In this document: in pieces, positions 18,226-28,455 of the stretch
Position numbering within the stretch: position 1 is the stretch's first letter
How the letters are laid out: each line of letters begins with the position of its first letter
DNA from: an uncultured Clostridia bacterium
GTDB taxonomy: Bacteria > Bacillota > Clostridia > TANB77 > CAG-508
Length of the DNA stretch: 64,000 nucleotides
NCBI GenBank assembly: GCA_934182605.1
Contig: CAKPRQ010000001.1
Location: 1 to 64,000 of the forward strand
Direction of reading: 5' to 3'
The notes under the pieces: model-generated
Database searches by the model: none
What the model was told of the DNA's origin: nothing
Seen by the model: the letters and a program-made list of their open reading frames with translations, nothing else
Translations under genes and position numbers: made by a program

Positions 18226-19932
18226 TTATTTTACTTCCAAATATCTTTTTATTTTCATAGTAGTAGTCTTTTTAAATTCATTTTCTCTAATATTTATTTC
18301 TTTTACATGTTTATATGAAACAAGTTCTTGATTTATCTTTTTAACTTCTTCCCAAACAATTTGCTTTATTTCTTCTTCGGCTTTAGGGTTATCCTTAAAT
18401 TTTTCTTCTATATAATCATTATCTAATACTAATTCTGCTGCTAATTTTACATCATCTTTATCTTTTTTACCATATACCATACATTCTTTTATATAATCAT
18501 TTCTTAATAATAATGTTTCTATTTCTTCTGGATATATATTTTTTCCGTTTTTAGTAATTATTACATTTTTCTTTCTTCCAGTAATATGTATAAATCCATC
18601 TTCATCTATGAATCCTAAATCTCCAGTGTAAAACCAACCATCTTTTAATGCTTTTTTATTTTCTTCATCATTTTTGTAATACCCTAACATTACATGTTCT
18701 CCTTTTACAATTATTTCTCCTACACCTTCTTCGTTTGGATTATCTATTTTAACTTCTTCATTTGGCAATGGTAAACCTGCAGCATCATCTTTATAATCTA
18801 CATCTCTATTTAAAGCAACTATTGGTGCACATTCTGATAATCCATATCCTTGTACTGTATGTATTCCTAAATCTCTAAAGCCCTTTGATACTTCTGGAGT
18901 CATTGCAGCAGCCCCTACTATTAAAACTTTTATATGACCTCCTAATTGCTCATGTATTTCTTTAAATACTTTTTTCTTCAAATGAATTCCTATTTTATCT
19001 AGAGCATTTGTTACTTTTATCATTCTTTTAACTAAATCTGTTTTACCTTTTTTAGCTATACCTTCCCATATTTTTCTATATAAAGTTTCAAATATAAGAG
19101 GAACACCTAAAAATACGGTTACTTTTGCTTGTTGCATATTTTTTTGTATATGTCTTAAACCTTCACAATAAGCAACAGAAGCTCCTCTATATAATGGTGT
19201 TAAAAATCCACAAGTACATTCATAAGTATGATGAATAGGTAAAACTGACAAAAACACATCTTCAGGTATAATTTTTAACATTTTACATTGCTCGTGAATA
19301 TTAAAACATATATTTTTATGAGATAACATTACTATTTTAGGTTCTGACGTTGTTCCTGATGTAAATAACATCTCTGCCATTTCTTCCTCATTTATTTTTG
19401 CATCTATAAATTCTCTATTTCCATCTTCTATTAATTTTTTACCATACTTTATTACTTTAGATAAAGACATAAAATTTCCATTATCATTAATATCATCAAA
19501 GCATATATATTTTTCAACATTTTCGAATTCTGTAAATAACTTATTTATACTATCTTCTAATTTTGAAGAATAAATAATTGCACTTACTTCTGAACGTTTT
19601 ATACAATTAGCCAATTCTTTTTCAGGTAATTGTCTATCTAATGGAACTATTATACCTACACCTGTAATAACAGCTAAATATGATATTGCCCATTCATAGC
19701 GATTTTCTCCTACGACAGCTATTCTTTTTCCTTTTAATCCTAAATTAATTAATGCCGTTCCTAATGCGTCTACATCTTCTTTTACTTTTGAAAATTTTAT
19801 TTCTTGATAATCTTCACTTCCTGATCTCTTTACTAAATATGCAGTTTTATCTGCATAAATTCTGCAACTATCATTTACTAATTGTTTAATATTGCTTAAA
19901 TCTCTAACTTCGTAATATGGAATATTTTTCAT
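18226..19932 (-). CDS. AMP-forming long-chain acyl-CoA synthetase-like ligase
   Basis: 568 residues of the ANL superfamily. P-loop MLFTSGTTSEPKIVMLSH (about 190-207), A5 motif VQGYGLSECAP, A7/A8 region YTGDLGFIDEDGFIHITGRK and a C-terminal catalytic Lys in TTMKIKRYL. Activates a carboxylic acid, most likely a fatty acid, through an acyl-adenylate to acyl-CoA; the substrate is not determinable. Preceded by the lipase-like DUF2974 gene 34 bases upstream, a plausible link to lipid metabolism. Confidence 0.9.
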   Translation of the reverse strand: MKNIPYYEVRDLSNIKQLVNDSCRIYADKTAYLVKRSGSEDYQEIKFSKVKEDVDALGTALINLGLKGKRIAVVGENRYEWAISYLAVITGVGIIVPLDRQLPEKELANCIKRSEVSAIIYSSKLEDSINKLFTEFENVEKYICFDDINDNGNFMSLSKVIKYGKKLIEDGNREFIDAKINEEEMAEMLFTSGTTSEPKIVMLSHKNICFNIHEQCKMLKIIPEDVFLSVLPIHHTYECTCGFLTPLYRGASVAYCEGLRHIQKNMQQAKVTVFLGVPLIFETLYRKIWEGIAKKGKTDLVKRMIKVTNALDKIGIHLKKKVFKEIHEQLGGHIKVLIVGAAAMTPEVSKGFRDLGIHTVQGYGLSECAPIVALNRDVDYKDDAAGLPLPNEEVKIDNPNEEGVGEIIVKGEHVMLGYYKNDEENKKALKDGWFYTGDLGFIDEDGFIHITGRKKNVIITKNGKNIYPEEIETLLLRNDYIKECMVYGKKDKDDVKLAAELVLDNDYIEEKFKDNPKAEEEIKQIVWEEVKKINQELVSYKHVKEINIRENEFKKTTTMKIKRYLEVK

Positions 19933-19966
19933 ATTTAATAAACTTCCTTTCTTGATTTAATTATAA

Positions 19967-21062
19967 TTAAATTATTTCATTACTACCATAATTAGAAAAC
20001 CAAAATTTACCTAATTCACGTATTATACTATACATTATTTCTTTTGTCTCTTCATCCAAATTCCTTAATTCTCCCATTATAATTGGCAAATTTTTTCTCC
20101 AATTTTCAGCTAGACTTGTAAAAGTTGTTTCATTTGTTGCATACAATGCTTTAAACATTTGATTTACAAATTTTTCTCTTTTGGCGTCATTCATACTATT
20201 TATCCATTTATTAATAGTGGTGTTTGTATATCTTGCTCCACCACTTAAATTTTCAGTATAGTCAAAATCACCATTTTTAACTTGCCAAGAAAATGGTTCA
20301 TGTTGCATTATAAAAAAAGCATCACTGTTTACAATTTTATAATTTTCTTGAGTTTGTAGTAACATTCCTATAATTGAAGATTGTGGTAATGTTTTCTTTA
20401 TTTTAGGCTTTATTTTCTTAAATTCTTCACTTTCTATAACTTCTTTCCTAAAACCAGGGCCATCATGACTAAATACATATTCTATTTTATCTTGTAAACT
20501 TTTATTTGCTTTTATTAGCGTATAAACTGCTAAATTTCCTCCTTTAGAATGTCCGCCTAAATATATTTTAGGAGTCAACTTATTATATAGAGCTTCTACA
20601 TATTGTAAAGCTTCTTCTTGAGAAGGTACTGGACACTTAAAAGCCATATTAAAATCTTCTTTCCAACCATTAAAAGAATCATCAGTCCCTCTAAAAGCTA
20701 TATATGAATATTCTTCATTTAATATAAAGGTAATTGCTGCAAATTGTTTTTCGATATCTTTATCATTTATATTTACAAAATGTCTTATTTTAACATTTCT
20801 AAATCTTGGGCTTGCTGATAATTCATATACAAACTTTTCAAAAGAATCTGGCAATGTAGTACCCTTAAACATTTTCTTAAAATTTTCACGTTTTAAAATA
20901 TCTCTAATTTCAATTTCATTTTTATTTTTAACTCCGCTCAGGAACTAACTTGTCTAACTTCACATATGATAAATTTGAAAGAATTAGCGAGTCTACTTGA
21001 TTTAGTGGCTTTTCTTCAAAAGTCTTAAATTCTTCTCTTATATAATCAATTATATTTCTCAC
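19967..21062 (-). CDS. DUF2974 (Mbeg1-like) alpha/beta-hydrolase, split by a +1 frameshift at CGG
   Basis: The long frame (from 20872) has the lipase nucleophile elbow GGHSKGGNLA and FRGTDDSFNGWKEDF. An upstream frame starts at GTG 21062 (AAGGAG at good spacing; RNIIDYIREEF, then SNLSYVKLDKLVPE) and ends GAG-CGG-AGT-TAA. Skipping one base joins it as VPEGVKNKNEIEIRDIL to the rest, which matches the usual family N-terminus (NxVD.L.LS.LSY). Break at 20934-20939. Probably a serine esterase or lipase; next to an acyl-CoA ligase. Confidence 0.75.
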
Positions 21063-21191
21063 ATTTTGCTCCTTATCAAAACATAGTTTTTAACTTTCTA
21101 TATTTTACTATATTAGATAAAATTTTTCAAGTGGAAATGGAAAAAAGAGAACAAATTGGTTAGAATAGTATGCAAATGTTGATTTTGAAAT

Positions 21192-21220
21192 TTGCAATTT
21201 TATGTAAAATATTGTATAAT
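21192..21220 (+). promoter_or_regulatory. Sigma-A promoter for the lipoprotein cassette
   Basis: TTGCAA (21192-21197), 17 bp, TATAAT (21215-21220), in AT-rich DNA directly ahead of the higher-GC gene at 21285. Confidence 0.8.
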
Positions 21221-21284
21221 ATATATAGTATTTTTTATAAGTTTCCTTGTAACAAACAAAAAATCAACCCAAAGGAGAAAGGAA

Positions 21285-21602
21285 ATGCTGAAGCGACTTA
21301 TTGCTTGTTTGGTTTTGGTGGTGACGTTTACAGGTTTGACGGGATGCGATCCGGAAGAATTCGGAACATTCAGAATGAGAGTGAACATGGATAATGCTAT
21401 GTTTTTGTATCCAAAAAACGCTCGTTCTGAATTCCATAAAACCGCTGTAATATCAAATAAAGATGTATCCGTCATTTTCTTTTTCACGATAGAGGAAGAA
21501 GTGTATGAAACACTTCTGGAATCCGGCATAACAAAAGAATTCGACGAAATGTTCACGCTTCAACTCGGGAAAGCTAAGATGAAGCTGTTGGTGCGTAACT
21601 AA
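21285..21602 (+). CDS. Small lipoprotein of unknown function, foreign composition
   Basis: 105 residues. A lipoprotein signal peptide ends at lipobox LTGC (Cys21), then a short domain with a beta-rich appearance (DVSVIFFFTIEEEVYETLL) and a basic tail. RBS AAAGGAGAAAGG lies upstream of the ATG. The codons use many G/C third positions (about 45% GC), unlike every neighbour, and the gene runs on the opposite strand with its own promoter and terminator. Not recognised; probably acquired. Confidence 0.75.
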   Translation: MLKRLIACLVLVVTFTGLTGCDPEEFGTFRMRVNMDNAMFLYPKNARSEFHKTAVISNKDVSVIFFFTIEEEVYETLLESGITKEFDEMFTLQLGKAKMKLLVRN

Positions 21603-21616
21603 GTCTCTTCTACTCT

Positions 21617-21650
21617 AAGAGGGAGCCATTATTTGGCTCCCCCTATTTTT
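21617..21650 (+). terminator. Strong terminator of the lipoprotein cassette
   Basis: GGGAGCCA (21621-21628) and TGGCTCCC (21634-21641) form an 8-bp GC-rich stem followed by CTATTTTTT. It overlaps the 3' end of metG on the other strand. Confidence 0.85.
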
Positions 21651-23229
21651 TCACACTTTTACTCATTTCCTCTTTTATATATTGTACCTCTTCTTCCATA
21701 TTTAATCTTTGGAAAAGTGGAATTCCTTTTTCTATTACTTTTACATTATCTAAGTTTTTATCATATTCTCTTAAAGTATTATATCCTCTATTTTCTTCGT
21801 TAATAACACCTAATTGATTAAACATATTTAAAGATGTTTCTTTCATAAATGGATATATTAATATTGCTATTTTCCTTAAATTTTCAACTAAATGATACAT
21901 TACTGAATCTAATTCTTCTTTTTTTTCTTCTTTTGCAAGTACCCATGGTGCTGTTTCATCTATATATTTATTTGTTCTAGTAATGATTTGCCATAATTCG
22001 GTTAATGCATTATTTATTACATATTTATCCATATTTTTTTCGTATTTATCTATTTGTTCTAATGTAAATTCTTCCAAATTTTTATCGAATTCGGTTACAT
22101 AACCTTTATACTCAGGTAAGATTCCACCATTATATTTATTTATCATTGCTACAGTTCTATTTAAAAGATTTCCTAAATCATTACATAAATCATAATTAAA
22201 TCTCTCAATAAATCCTTCAGGCGAAAATACTGTATCTTGACCATAAGGAAATTCCCTTAATAAGAAATATTTGAAAGCATCGTTGCCGTATCTATCCATT
22301 AATGTTTCTGGATAAATTACATTGCCTTTTGATTTAGACATTTTTCCATCTTTCATCATTATAAATCCATGTGAATATATTTGTTTTGGTAATGGTAAAT
22401 CTAAAGCCATTAAGAATATTGGCCAATATATACCATGGAATCTTATAATATCTTTACCTACTATGTGTAAATCAGCAGGCCAAAACTTTTTAAAATTACT
22501 ATCATCTTTACCCATATAACCTAATGCAGTTATATAATTTGTAAGTGCATCTAACCATACATATACAACGTGTTTTGGGTCTTTTAATACTTTAATTCCC
22601 CAATCGAAAGTAGTTCTAGTTACACATAAATCTTCTAATCCAGGTTTTATAAAGTTATTTAGCAATTCATTTTTTCTTGATTCTGGTTGTATAAAATTTG
22701 GATTCTCTTCATAATATTTTAAAAGTTTATCAGTATACTTCTTCATATTAAAGAAATATGCTTCCTCTTTCATTAACTTTACTTCTCTACCGCAATCAGG
22801 ACATTTTCCATCTACTAATTGTGTATCTGTAAAATAAGTTTCGCATGGTACACAATAATTTCCTTCATATTCACCTTTATAAATATCGCCTTTCTCCATA
22901 AAGTAATCAAATATTTTTTCAACTACTTTAGTATGTCTTTCTTCAGTAGTTCTGATAAAGTCATCATTTTCTATTCCTAATTTTTTCCATAAATTTTTTG
23001 CTTGTTCTGCCATCTCATCTACATATTCTTGAGGTGTTTTTCCTAATTTTGACGCCACCTCTCCTATTTTTTGACCATGTTCATCTAAACCTGTTAAAAA
23101 CCTAGTCTCATATCCCCTTTGTTTTTTATACCTTGCAATAGTATCTGCAAGTATAGTTGTATATGCAGTTCCTATATGAAATCTACCACTTGGGTAATAT
23201 ATTGGTGTTGTTATATAAAATTTATCCAT
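21643..23229 (-). CDS. metG: Methionyl-tRNA synthetase, short form
   Basis: Class I synthetase of 528 residues. HIGH-type motif [11 protein letters not shown] near 15, zinc-binding CVPCETYF...CPDCG (about 125-145), KMSKS in [11 protein letters not shown] (about 297), and a helical anticodon domain. It lacks the C-terminal dimerisation domain of longer MetGs. TTG at 23238 is in frame but abuts the AAAGGA site; ATG at 23229 is better placed. Supplies Met-tRNA for initiation and elongation. Confidence 0.95.
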   Translation of the reverse strand: MDKFYITTPIYYPSGRFHIGTAYTTILADTIARYKKQRGYETRFLTGLDEHGQKIGEVASKLGKTPQEYVDEMAEQAKNLWKKLGIENDDFIRTTEERHTKVVEKIFDYFMEKGDIYKGEYEGNYCVPCETYFTDTQLVDGKCPDCGREVKLMKEEAYFFNMKKYTDKLLKYYEENPNFIQPESRKNELLNNFIKPGLEDLCVTRTTFDWGIKVLKDPKHVVYVWLDALTNYITALGYMGKDDSNFKKFWPADLHIVGKDIIRFHGIYWPIFLMALDLPLPKQIYSHGFIMMKDGKMSKSKGNVIYPETLMDRYGNDAFKYFLLREFPYGQDTVFSPEGFIERFNYDLCNDLGNLLNRTVAMINKYNGGILPEYKGYVTEFDKNLEEFTLEQIDKYEKNMDKYVINNALTELWQIITRTNKYIDETAPWVLAKEEKKEELDSVMYHLVENLRKIAILIYPFMKETSLNMFNQLGVINEENRGYNTLREYDKNLDNVKVIEKGIPLFQRLNMEEEVQYIKEEMSKSVKK

Positions 23230-23261
23230 ATTTTTCAATCCTTTCTTTATTTTATGTCTCT

Positions 23262-23329
23262 AAAAATAGCTATATATCACGATTTTGCAAAAGTTATATG
23301 TTTCCTTCCTGAACTATAACTTAAACAAA
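23262..23329. repeat. Family A repeat, half copy
   Basis: AAATAGCTATATATCACGAT, then TTTTGCAAAAGTTATATG and the end CTGAACTATAAC, matching the right half of the copy at 25200-25347. It overlaps the stop of hemW. Confidence 0.65.
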
Positions 23330-24422
23330 TTCTTCCCAAACAATATTGGCAAAATCTAAACCTTTACTTGTTAATTTAATATATCCATTATCAAAAATAA
23401 TTAAACCTAAATTAAGCAATTTTTCATATTCTTTATTAAATTCTTGAAAGAACTCTACATTAAATCTATTATAAAATTCCTGTACATTAATCCCCTGTAA
23501 CATCCTTAATCCTAAAATTAAATACTCCTGTCTTATACTCTTTTCATCTAAAGTTTCTTCTACTGTTTTTTTATTATTATTTATATATTCTTCTATAGAT
23601 AATGAATTACTATATCTTTTACCTTCTAAAAATGAACTTGCACCTGCTCCTACTCCTATATATTCTTTCATCTTCCAACAATCTGTATTATGTATTGATT
23701 CAAAATTTTTTAAAGCAAAATTTGATATTTCATAATGTATATAATTATTTTTTTCTAAAAATTTTTTAGTACACCAATACATTTCTCTTTCTAAATCTTC
23801 ATTAGGCAATAGTAATCCTTTCTTTAAAACTTTGTTATATAATAAAGTTTCTTCTTCTAGAATTAAAGAATATACAGATATATGTTCAGGTTTTAAATTT
23901 GCTACATTTCTTAAACTTTTTTGCAAATCTTCCGAAGTTTGATTAGGTAAACCTAACATTAAATCTACATTTATATTTTTAAAACCAATTTCTCGTGCTA
24001 ATTTATAAATTACCAAAAAATCCTCATAAGTATGAATCCTGCCGATACTTTTTAAGAGAGTATTATTTGTTGTTTGTAATCCCAAACTTAATCTATTTAT
24101 GCCTAAATCATAATATTTTTTTAATTTTTTATAATTTGCAGTACCGTGGATTAACTTCTATTGTTATTTCTTCTGCTTTTGAAATATCTATTTCATTTAA
24201 AATTTTTTCTATATACTGCTCATCTAAAATAGAAGGAGTACCTCCACCTATATAAATAGTCTTAATATTATAATCATTTACATTTTCTTCTTTTAATTCT
24301 TTCTTAATACTCTCTACATACTTTTCAATAAAACCTTCTATATTATCATAAGAATTGAAATCACAATAATAACATTTAGATTTACAAAATGGAATATGAA
24401 TATATAAACCTATTTCTTTCAA
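23321..24422 (-). CDS. hemW: HemW-type radical SAM protein (coproporphyrinogen III oxidase-like), split by a +1 frameshift at CGG
   Basis: The first 97 residues open GLYIHIPFCKSKCYYCDF, the radical-SAM CxxxCxxC cluster, and include TIYIGGGTPSIL. The zero frame reads EVNP-CGG-TAC and stops at 24129. Skipping one base gives EVNPGTANYKKLKKYYDLGINRLSLGLQ, the classic HemW stretch, and continues to 23321 with the C-terminal HemN-type domain. Break at 24144-24149. HemW binds haem and is a proposed haem chaperone rather than an oxidase. It precedes metG. Confidence 0.9.
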
Positions 24423-24458
24423 AAATTCCTCCCAGTTAATTTTTTAATTAATAAATAT

Positions 24459-25115
24459 TTATAAATCTTTGTTTAATACTCTCTTTTCATTAGCTATGTT
24501 AACAATTTTTTTCAATCTATAATTAGTACCTGATTTTCCAATAGGTTCTTTTAAAAGCTTTCCTACTTCTTCTAAACTTAATGAAGGGTTTTCTTTTCTT
24601 ACTAAAGCAATTTCTTGTAAATTTTCATCTAACTTTTTCAATTCCCCTATCTTAATCAAATAATCTATAGCGTCTATTTGTTCTACAGAAGATTTTATAA
24701 TTTTATCTAAGTTTGCATTTTCACAATTAATAACTCTATTTATATTATTTCTAGTTTCTTTTAAAACTCGTACTTCTTCAAACTTTAAAACTGCTTTATT
24801 AGCACCTATAAATGCTAAAAAATTTGAAATTTCCTCACCATCTTTAGAATATAATATATAATTATTATTTCTTGCAACTACCTTAAAATTAAACTGATAC
24901 TTTTTTAAAACTTCTTGCAATTCTGTAGCTTTTTCCTCTTCTTTAAATAAAATTTCAATGTGGCTTTTTTTATTAGGATCATTTATAAAACCAGCTGACA
25001 AAAAATGTTCTCTAGCATTTAATCTATCAATTTGTTCTTCTTGTTTCATGCTACTATTAACATCCCACATTTTCATACCCTTAATTTCTTCTTTAACTTC
25101 TAAATTAAATGACAT
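24459..25115 (-). CDS. whiA: WhiA-like sporulation/division regulator, shortened
   Basis: 218 residues against about 310 for typical WhiA. The N-terminus MSFNLEVKEEI and the C-terminal helix-turn-helix (PSLSLEEVGKLL, then GKSGTNYRLKKI) are characteristic. About 80-90 residues of the LAGLIDADG-like domain seem to be missing, including most of its first repeat. WhiA controls division and sporulation genes in Gram-positives. It lies 36 bases upstream of hemW. Confidence 0.8.
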   Translation of the reverse strand: MSFNLEVKEEIKGMKMWDVNSSMKQEEQIDRLNAREHFLSAGFINDPNKKSHIEILFKEEEKATELQEVLKKYQFNFKVVARNNNYILYSKDGEEISNFLAFIGANKAVLKFEEVRVLKETRNNINRVINCENANLDKIIKSSVEQIDAIDYLIKIGELKKLDENLQEIALVRKENPSLSLEEVGKLLKEPIGKSGTNYRLKKIVNIANEKRVLNKDL

Positions 25116-25199
25116 GCCTCAACCTACTTTTTTAATTTTTATAGATATTAATAAATTTCCTTAAATATAAATTTTTGCAAAGTAAAATTATTATTTTAT

Positions 25200-25347
25200 C
25201 ACAGTTCAGTAACTATTTTATAGAATCGTGATATATAGCTATTTTTAGTCAAAACATAGCTAGGGTGACACAATCGGGGTCTTGACTCGCAAATAGCTAT
25301 ATATCACGATTTTGCAAAAGTTATATGTTTCCTACCTGAACTGTAAC
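25200..25347. repeat. Family A palindromic repeat, full copy (148 bp)
   Basis: Outer ends ACAGTTCAGTAAC and CTGAACTGTAAC are inverted. Inner arms ATCGTGATATATAGCTATTT and its inverse surround the core GTCAAAACATAGCTAGG, CACAATCGGGGTCTTGAC. No reading frame; it fills most of the 300-base gap between whiA and the glycosyltransferase. Confidence 0.85.
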
Positions 25348-25413
25348 ATTATTTTATTTAATGTTTTACTCTGCAAAAAATTATATTTAAGAAATTAGTA
25401 TTTTAAAATTATA

Positions 25414-26355
25414 TTACTTAATATTAGTTTCTTTTACTATAAATATTGGTCTTTTCTTTACTTCCAAATATGTTTTTGCCATATATTGTCCAATAATACC
25501 TGTACAGAATAATTGCACGCCACCTACAAATAAAATGGCACAAACAGTTGAAGGCCAACCGCTAACAGGTTCTCCAAATGCTATAGTTTTAAATATTATA
25601 ACTAATATCATTATGAATGCTAATAAGCAAAACAACATTCCCAAAATTGTTGATATTACTAATGGAAATGTTGAAAATGCAGTTATCCCATCTAATGAAT
25701 ATATAAATAACTTCCAAAATGACCATTTAGTTTTTCCTGCTGCTCTTTCTATATTTTCATACTCTAACCATTTTGTTTTAAAACCAACCCACGTAAATAT
25801 ACCTTTAGAAAATCTATTATATTCTTGCATAGAGATTATTGAATCTGTCATTTGTCTAGTCATTAATCTAAAATCTCTAGCACCATCTACTATATCCATT
25901 TTAGAAATTTTTTTCATTACTTTATAAAATATCTTTGCAAAAAAAGAACGTATTTTAGGTTCACCTTTTCTTGTAACTCTTCTAGTTCCTACACAGTCAT
26001 AATCTGAGTTTTCTAATATACTATACATTTCTAATAAAAGTTTAGGCGGATCTTGTAAATCAGCATCCATAATTGCCACATAATCGCCTGTTGTTGCTTC
26101 TAAACCTGCATACATAGCCGCCTCTTTTCCAAAATTTCTTGAAAAAGAAATATATTTTACTCTTTCATCTTTATTAGCTAATTCTTTAAATTCTTTTAAA
26201 GTATTATCTTTTGAGCCATCATTTACCAATATAAGTTCTAATTCAACATTCTCTAACTTTTTCATAACTTTATTTAATTCTTCATAAAACATTGGTAAAA
26301 CTTCTTGCTCATTATAACAAGGTACTACTATAGATATTCTTTTTTTATTCTCCAT
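25414..26355 (-). CDS. Family 2 glycosyltransferase, GtrB/DPM1-like, membrane bound
   Basis: 313 residues. The GT-A domain starts SIVVPCYNEQEVLPMFYEEL, has LVNDGSKDNT and the metal-binding DADLQDPP near 96-103, and a WVGFKTKWLEYE segment. Two C-terminal transmembrane helices (about 230-255 and 270-290) are typical of enzymes that transfer a sugar to undecaprenyl phosphate for envelope glycosylation. The donor sugar is unknown. Stands alone downstream of secF. Confidence 0.92.
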   Translation of the reverse strand: MENKKRISIVVPCYNEQEVLPMFYEELNKVMKKLENVELELILVNDGSKDNTLKEFKELANKDERVKYISFSRNFGKEAAMYAGLEATTGDYVAIMDADLQDPPKLLLEMYSILENSDYDCVGTRRVTRKGEPKIRSFFAKIFYKVMKKISKMDIVDGARDFRLMTRQMTDSIISMQEYNRFSKGIFTWVGFKTKWLEYENIERAAGKTKWSFWKLFIYSLDGITAFSTFPLVISTILGMLFCLLAFIMILVIIFKTIAFGEPVSGWPSTVCAILFVGGVQLFCTGIIGQYMAKTYLEVKKRPIFIVKETNIK

Positions 26356-26373
26356 AACTTATTCCTTTTACAT

Positions 26374-26997
26374 CTACATATTTGTTTCAAATCTATAAGC
26401 ATAAATTGTCAACGTACTTAATAATAGCACTAATGCTATAGGCATTGTCCAAATTGAAATTGGAATTTGTAAAATTACTAATATTGATAAATATAATGCT
26501 TCTACTACTATTGACATTATTATAGGTAATAATGCTACTTTTAAAATTCCTTGTTTTCTAAATCTTACTCCCATATAAATAGCAACCAAGATTACAGTTA
26601 TTATAACTGGTAATATATATTGTTTTGCTATTTCATAAAGAGATGTGTTAGAAGTTTTTATTATACTTATACTGTCGATAGTATTATTTTGACCATATCT
26701 ACTATTAAATTTATCTATTAAAGATTGTATTTCCTCATCTGTTGGGTCTACTACTGAAATATTAACAGAATCATTAAAATAATCTATTTTTTGAATCTTC
26801 ATTTCTTTATCATTGAAAGCTTCTTTTGCAATACTTTCTACTTCATTCATATCAATAACTTGTCCTAACATAAATTTAAGTTCTGTAACACCTTTATATT
26901 CTATACTATAATTAAGTCCTTTAGTAAACATTAATATTATTCCTATTACTAAAAGTATTGCTACTAATATTACAAGTATTTTATTTATATTTCTCAT
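26374..26997 (-). CDS. secF: SecF-like subunit, reduced
   Basis: About 207 residues from ATG 26997 (GGAGGG just upstream; the open frame to 27036 would overlap secD). One N-terminal helix, a small periplasmic-type domain, then only about four helices, against six helices and about 300 residues in standard SecF. YSIEYKGVTELKF replaces the usual DFTGGT region. Forms with SecD a proton-motive-force-driven aid to Sec export. Assignment rests on pairing and topology. Confidence 0.75.
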   Translation of the reverse strand: MRNINKILVILVAILLVIGIILMFTKGLNYSIEYKGVTELKFMLGQVIDMNEVESIAKEAFNDKEMKIQKIDYFNDSVNISVVDPTDEEIQSLIDKFNSRYGQNNTIDSISIIKTSNTSLYEIAKQYILPVIITVILVAIYMGVRFRKQGILKVALLPIIMSIVVEALYLSILVILQIPISIWTMPIALVLLLSTLTIYAYRFETNM

Positions 26998-27010
26998 TTT
27001 TCCCTCCATC

Positions 27011-28432
27011 TTATTTATCTTCAAATAAATATTCAAAATTTAACAATAATGTTTTAGCACATATATAAGAATAGATTATAAATAGAAGTATTCCCCAGAA
27101 TAGTGCTATACCTAAACTACTTACACTTAATGAAGTAAATAATGAAAATACTACTGCTATTATAAATATTGGTATTAATACAAATATTGCTTTCATTATA
27201 CTTTTATTTATTATAGTTTTAGGAGTCTCCTCATTTATATTATATTTTTTTAATCTGCTCAACAATTTATTTATATAGAATATTGAGAATAATTCTATAA
27301 ATGCAAATCCTGCAATACTTCCTGCTGTAATTGTTATATCAGCATATCTCATTGCTAACAAATATAACGCTGTAAATCCTACAAATAATATACTTGCAAA
27401 TATTGCTCTTTCTTTATATCTTATTACAAAATAAATTAATATTAATGTCAATACCCCTATTACAACAGCTATTGCTTGAGAAATAACATTTTTGTCATAA
27501 TTTGATAAAATATTAGCATTTTGAGTTGTTTCATATACCAAAGGATAAGCACCATAGCTCAACTTTGTAGCTTCAATACTAGCTGCTAGTAATGTATTTT
27601 GCAATTTTTCTGAATCTGTTGTGGTTTGTCCCATTGTTAATTGAAGTTGCCCATTTTCTATTGGTTCTCCAAAATAAGTATTTATTATTAATTCTCCATC
27701 TACATATAATTTTACATTTTTTGTAACTTCATTTTCTTCTTGAGTTACAGTACCATCTTCAGCCGTTACATCTTTAACTTCTGTTGTTTGTATATATTTT
27801 GAACTAATATCTTTTAATTTTTGAGTTCCCTCTTTATTAAAATTAATAGATAAATACACGCTTGTACCTGTAGTATCTGGATAATATCCTACTTTAGCAT
27901 TTTTTATATCATTATTACTTAATAAAACTTCATCAGTTTCAGCGTCTTTTAATAGAAATTCACCTTGTCCATAAAGAGCATTAATAATATTATCTACATT
28001 AAATGTTTCTCCAGTTTTTAAAACTATGTCTCCGCTTTCTTCATCTACAGTTAAACGATATTCTTCTAAGCCTATTTCATTAATTCTTTTTTCCATAATA
28101 TCTTTAACTAAATTATAGTTTTCTACTGTTTTTGCTTCATCTGAGTTTAAAGCAATTTCTTTAGTTGTATATGTCCCTTCTTCTGCATCTTCGTCAACAT
28201 CTTCTTCTGCTACAAGATTTCCATCTGCATCATAATATTCTGTTCTAGTTTCATCAGAAAGAGAGAATAAATATTCTTTTTCAACTCCAAATTCTGAAGC
28301 AGTAGTAAAATCTTTTACTATATTTACTAACCTTCCATTATCCTTCACATAAATTCCTACAAATGAAATCATTATTAATATAAGTATTAATATGATTATA
28401 CACATAACTTTTAGTATCTTATTAGTTTTCAC
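27011..28432 (-). CDS. secD: SecD-like subunit
   Basis: 473 residues: one N-terminal helix (about 8-28), a large extracytoplasmic domain with the SecD-type stretch IMEKRINEIGLEEYRLTVDE and LYGQGEFLLKDAET, then a C-terminal membrane domain of five to six helices (330-470). A 13-base gap separates it from secF. An acidic insert (EEDVDEDAEEG) near 75-85 is unusual. Promotes late steps of Sec translocation at the membrane. Confidence 0.82.
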   Translation of the reverse strand: MKTNKILKVMCIIILILILIMISFVGIYVKDNGRLVNIVKDFTTASEFGVEKEYLFSLSDETRTEYYDADGNLVAEEDVDEDAEEGTYTTKEIALNSDEAKTVENYNLVKDIMEKRINEIGLEEYRLTVDEESGDIVLKTGETFNVDNIINALYGQGEFLLKDAETDEVLLSNNDIKNAKVGYYPDTTGTSVYLSINFNKEGTQKLKDISSKYIQTTEVKDVTAEDGTVTQEENEVTKNVKLYVDGELIINTYFGEPIENGQLQLTMGQTTTDSEKLQNTLLAASIEATKLSYGAYPLVYETTQNANILSNYDKNVISQAIAVVIGVLTLILIYFVIRYKERAIFASILFVGFTALYLLAMRYADITITAGSIAGFAFIELFSIFYINKLLSRLKKYNINEETPKTIINKSIMKAIFVLIPIFIIAVVFSLFTSLSVSSLGIALFWGILLFIIYSYICAKTLLLNFEYLFEDK

Positions 28433-28455
28433 CTTTTTAATCCCCCTATTATTTA

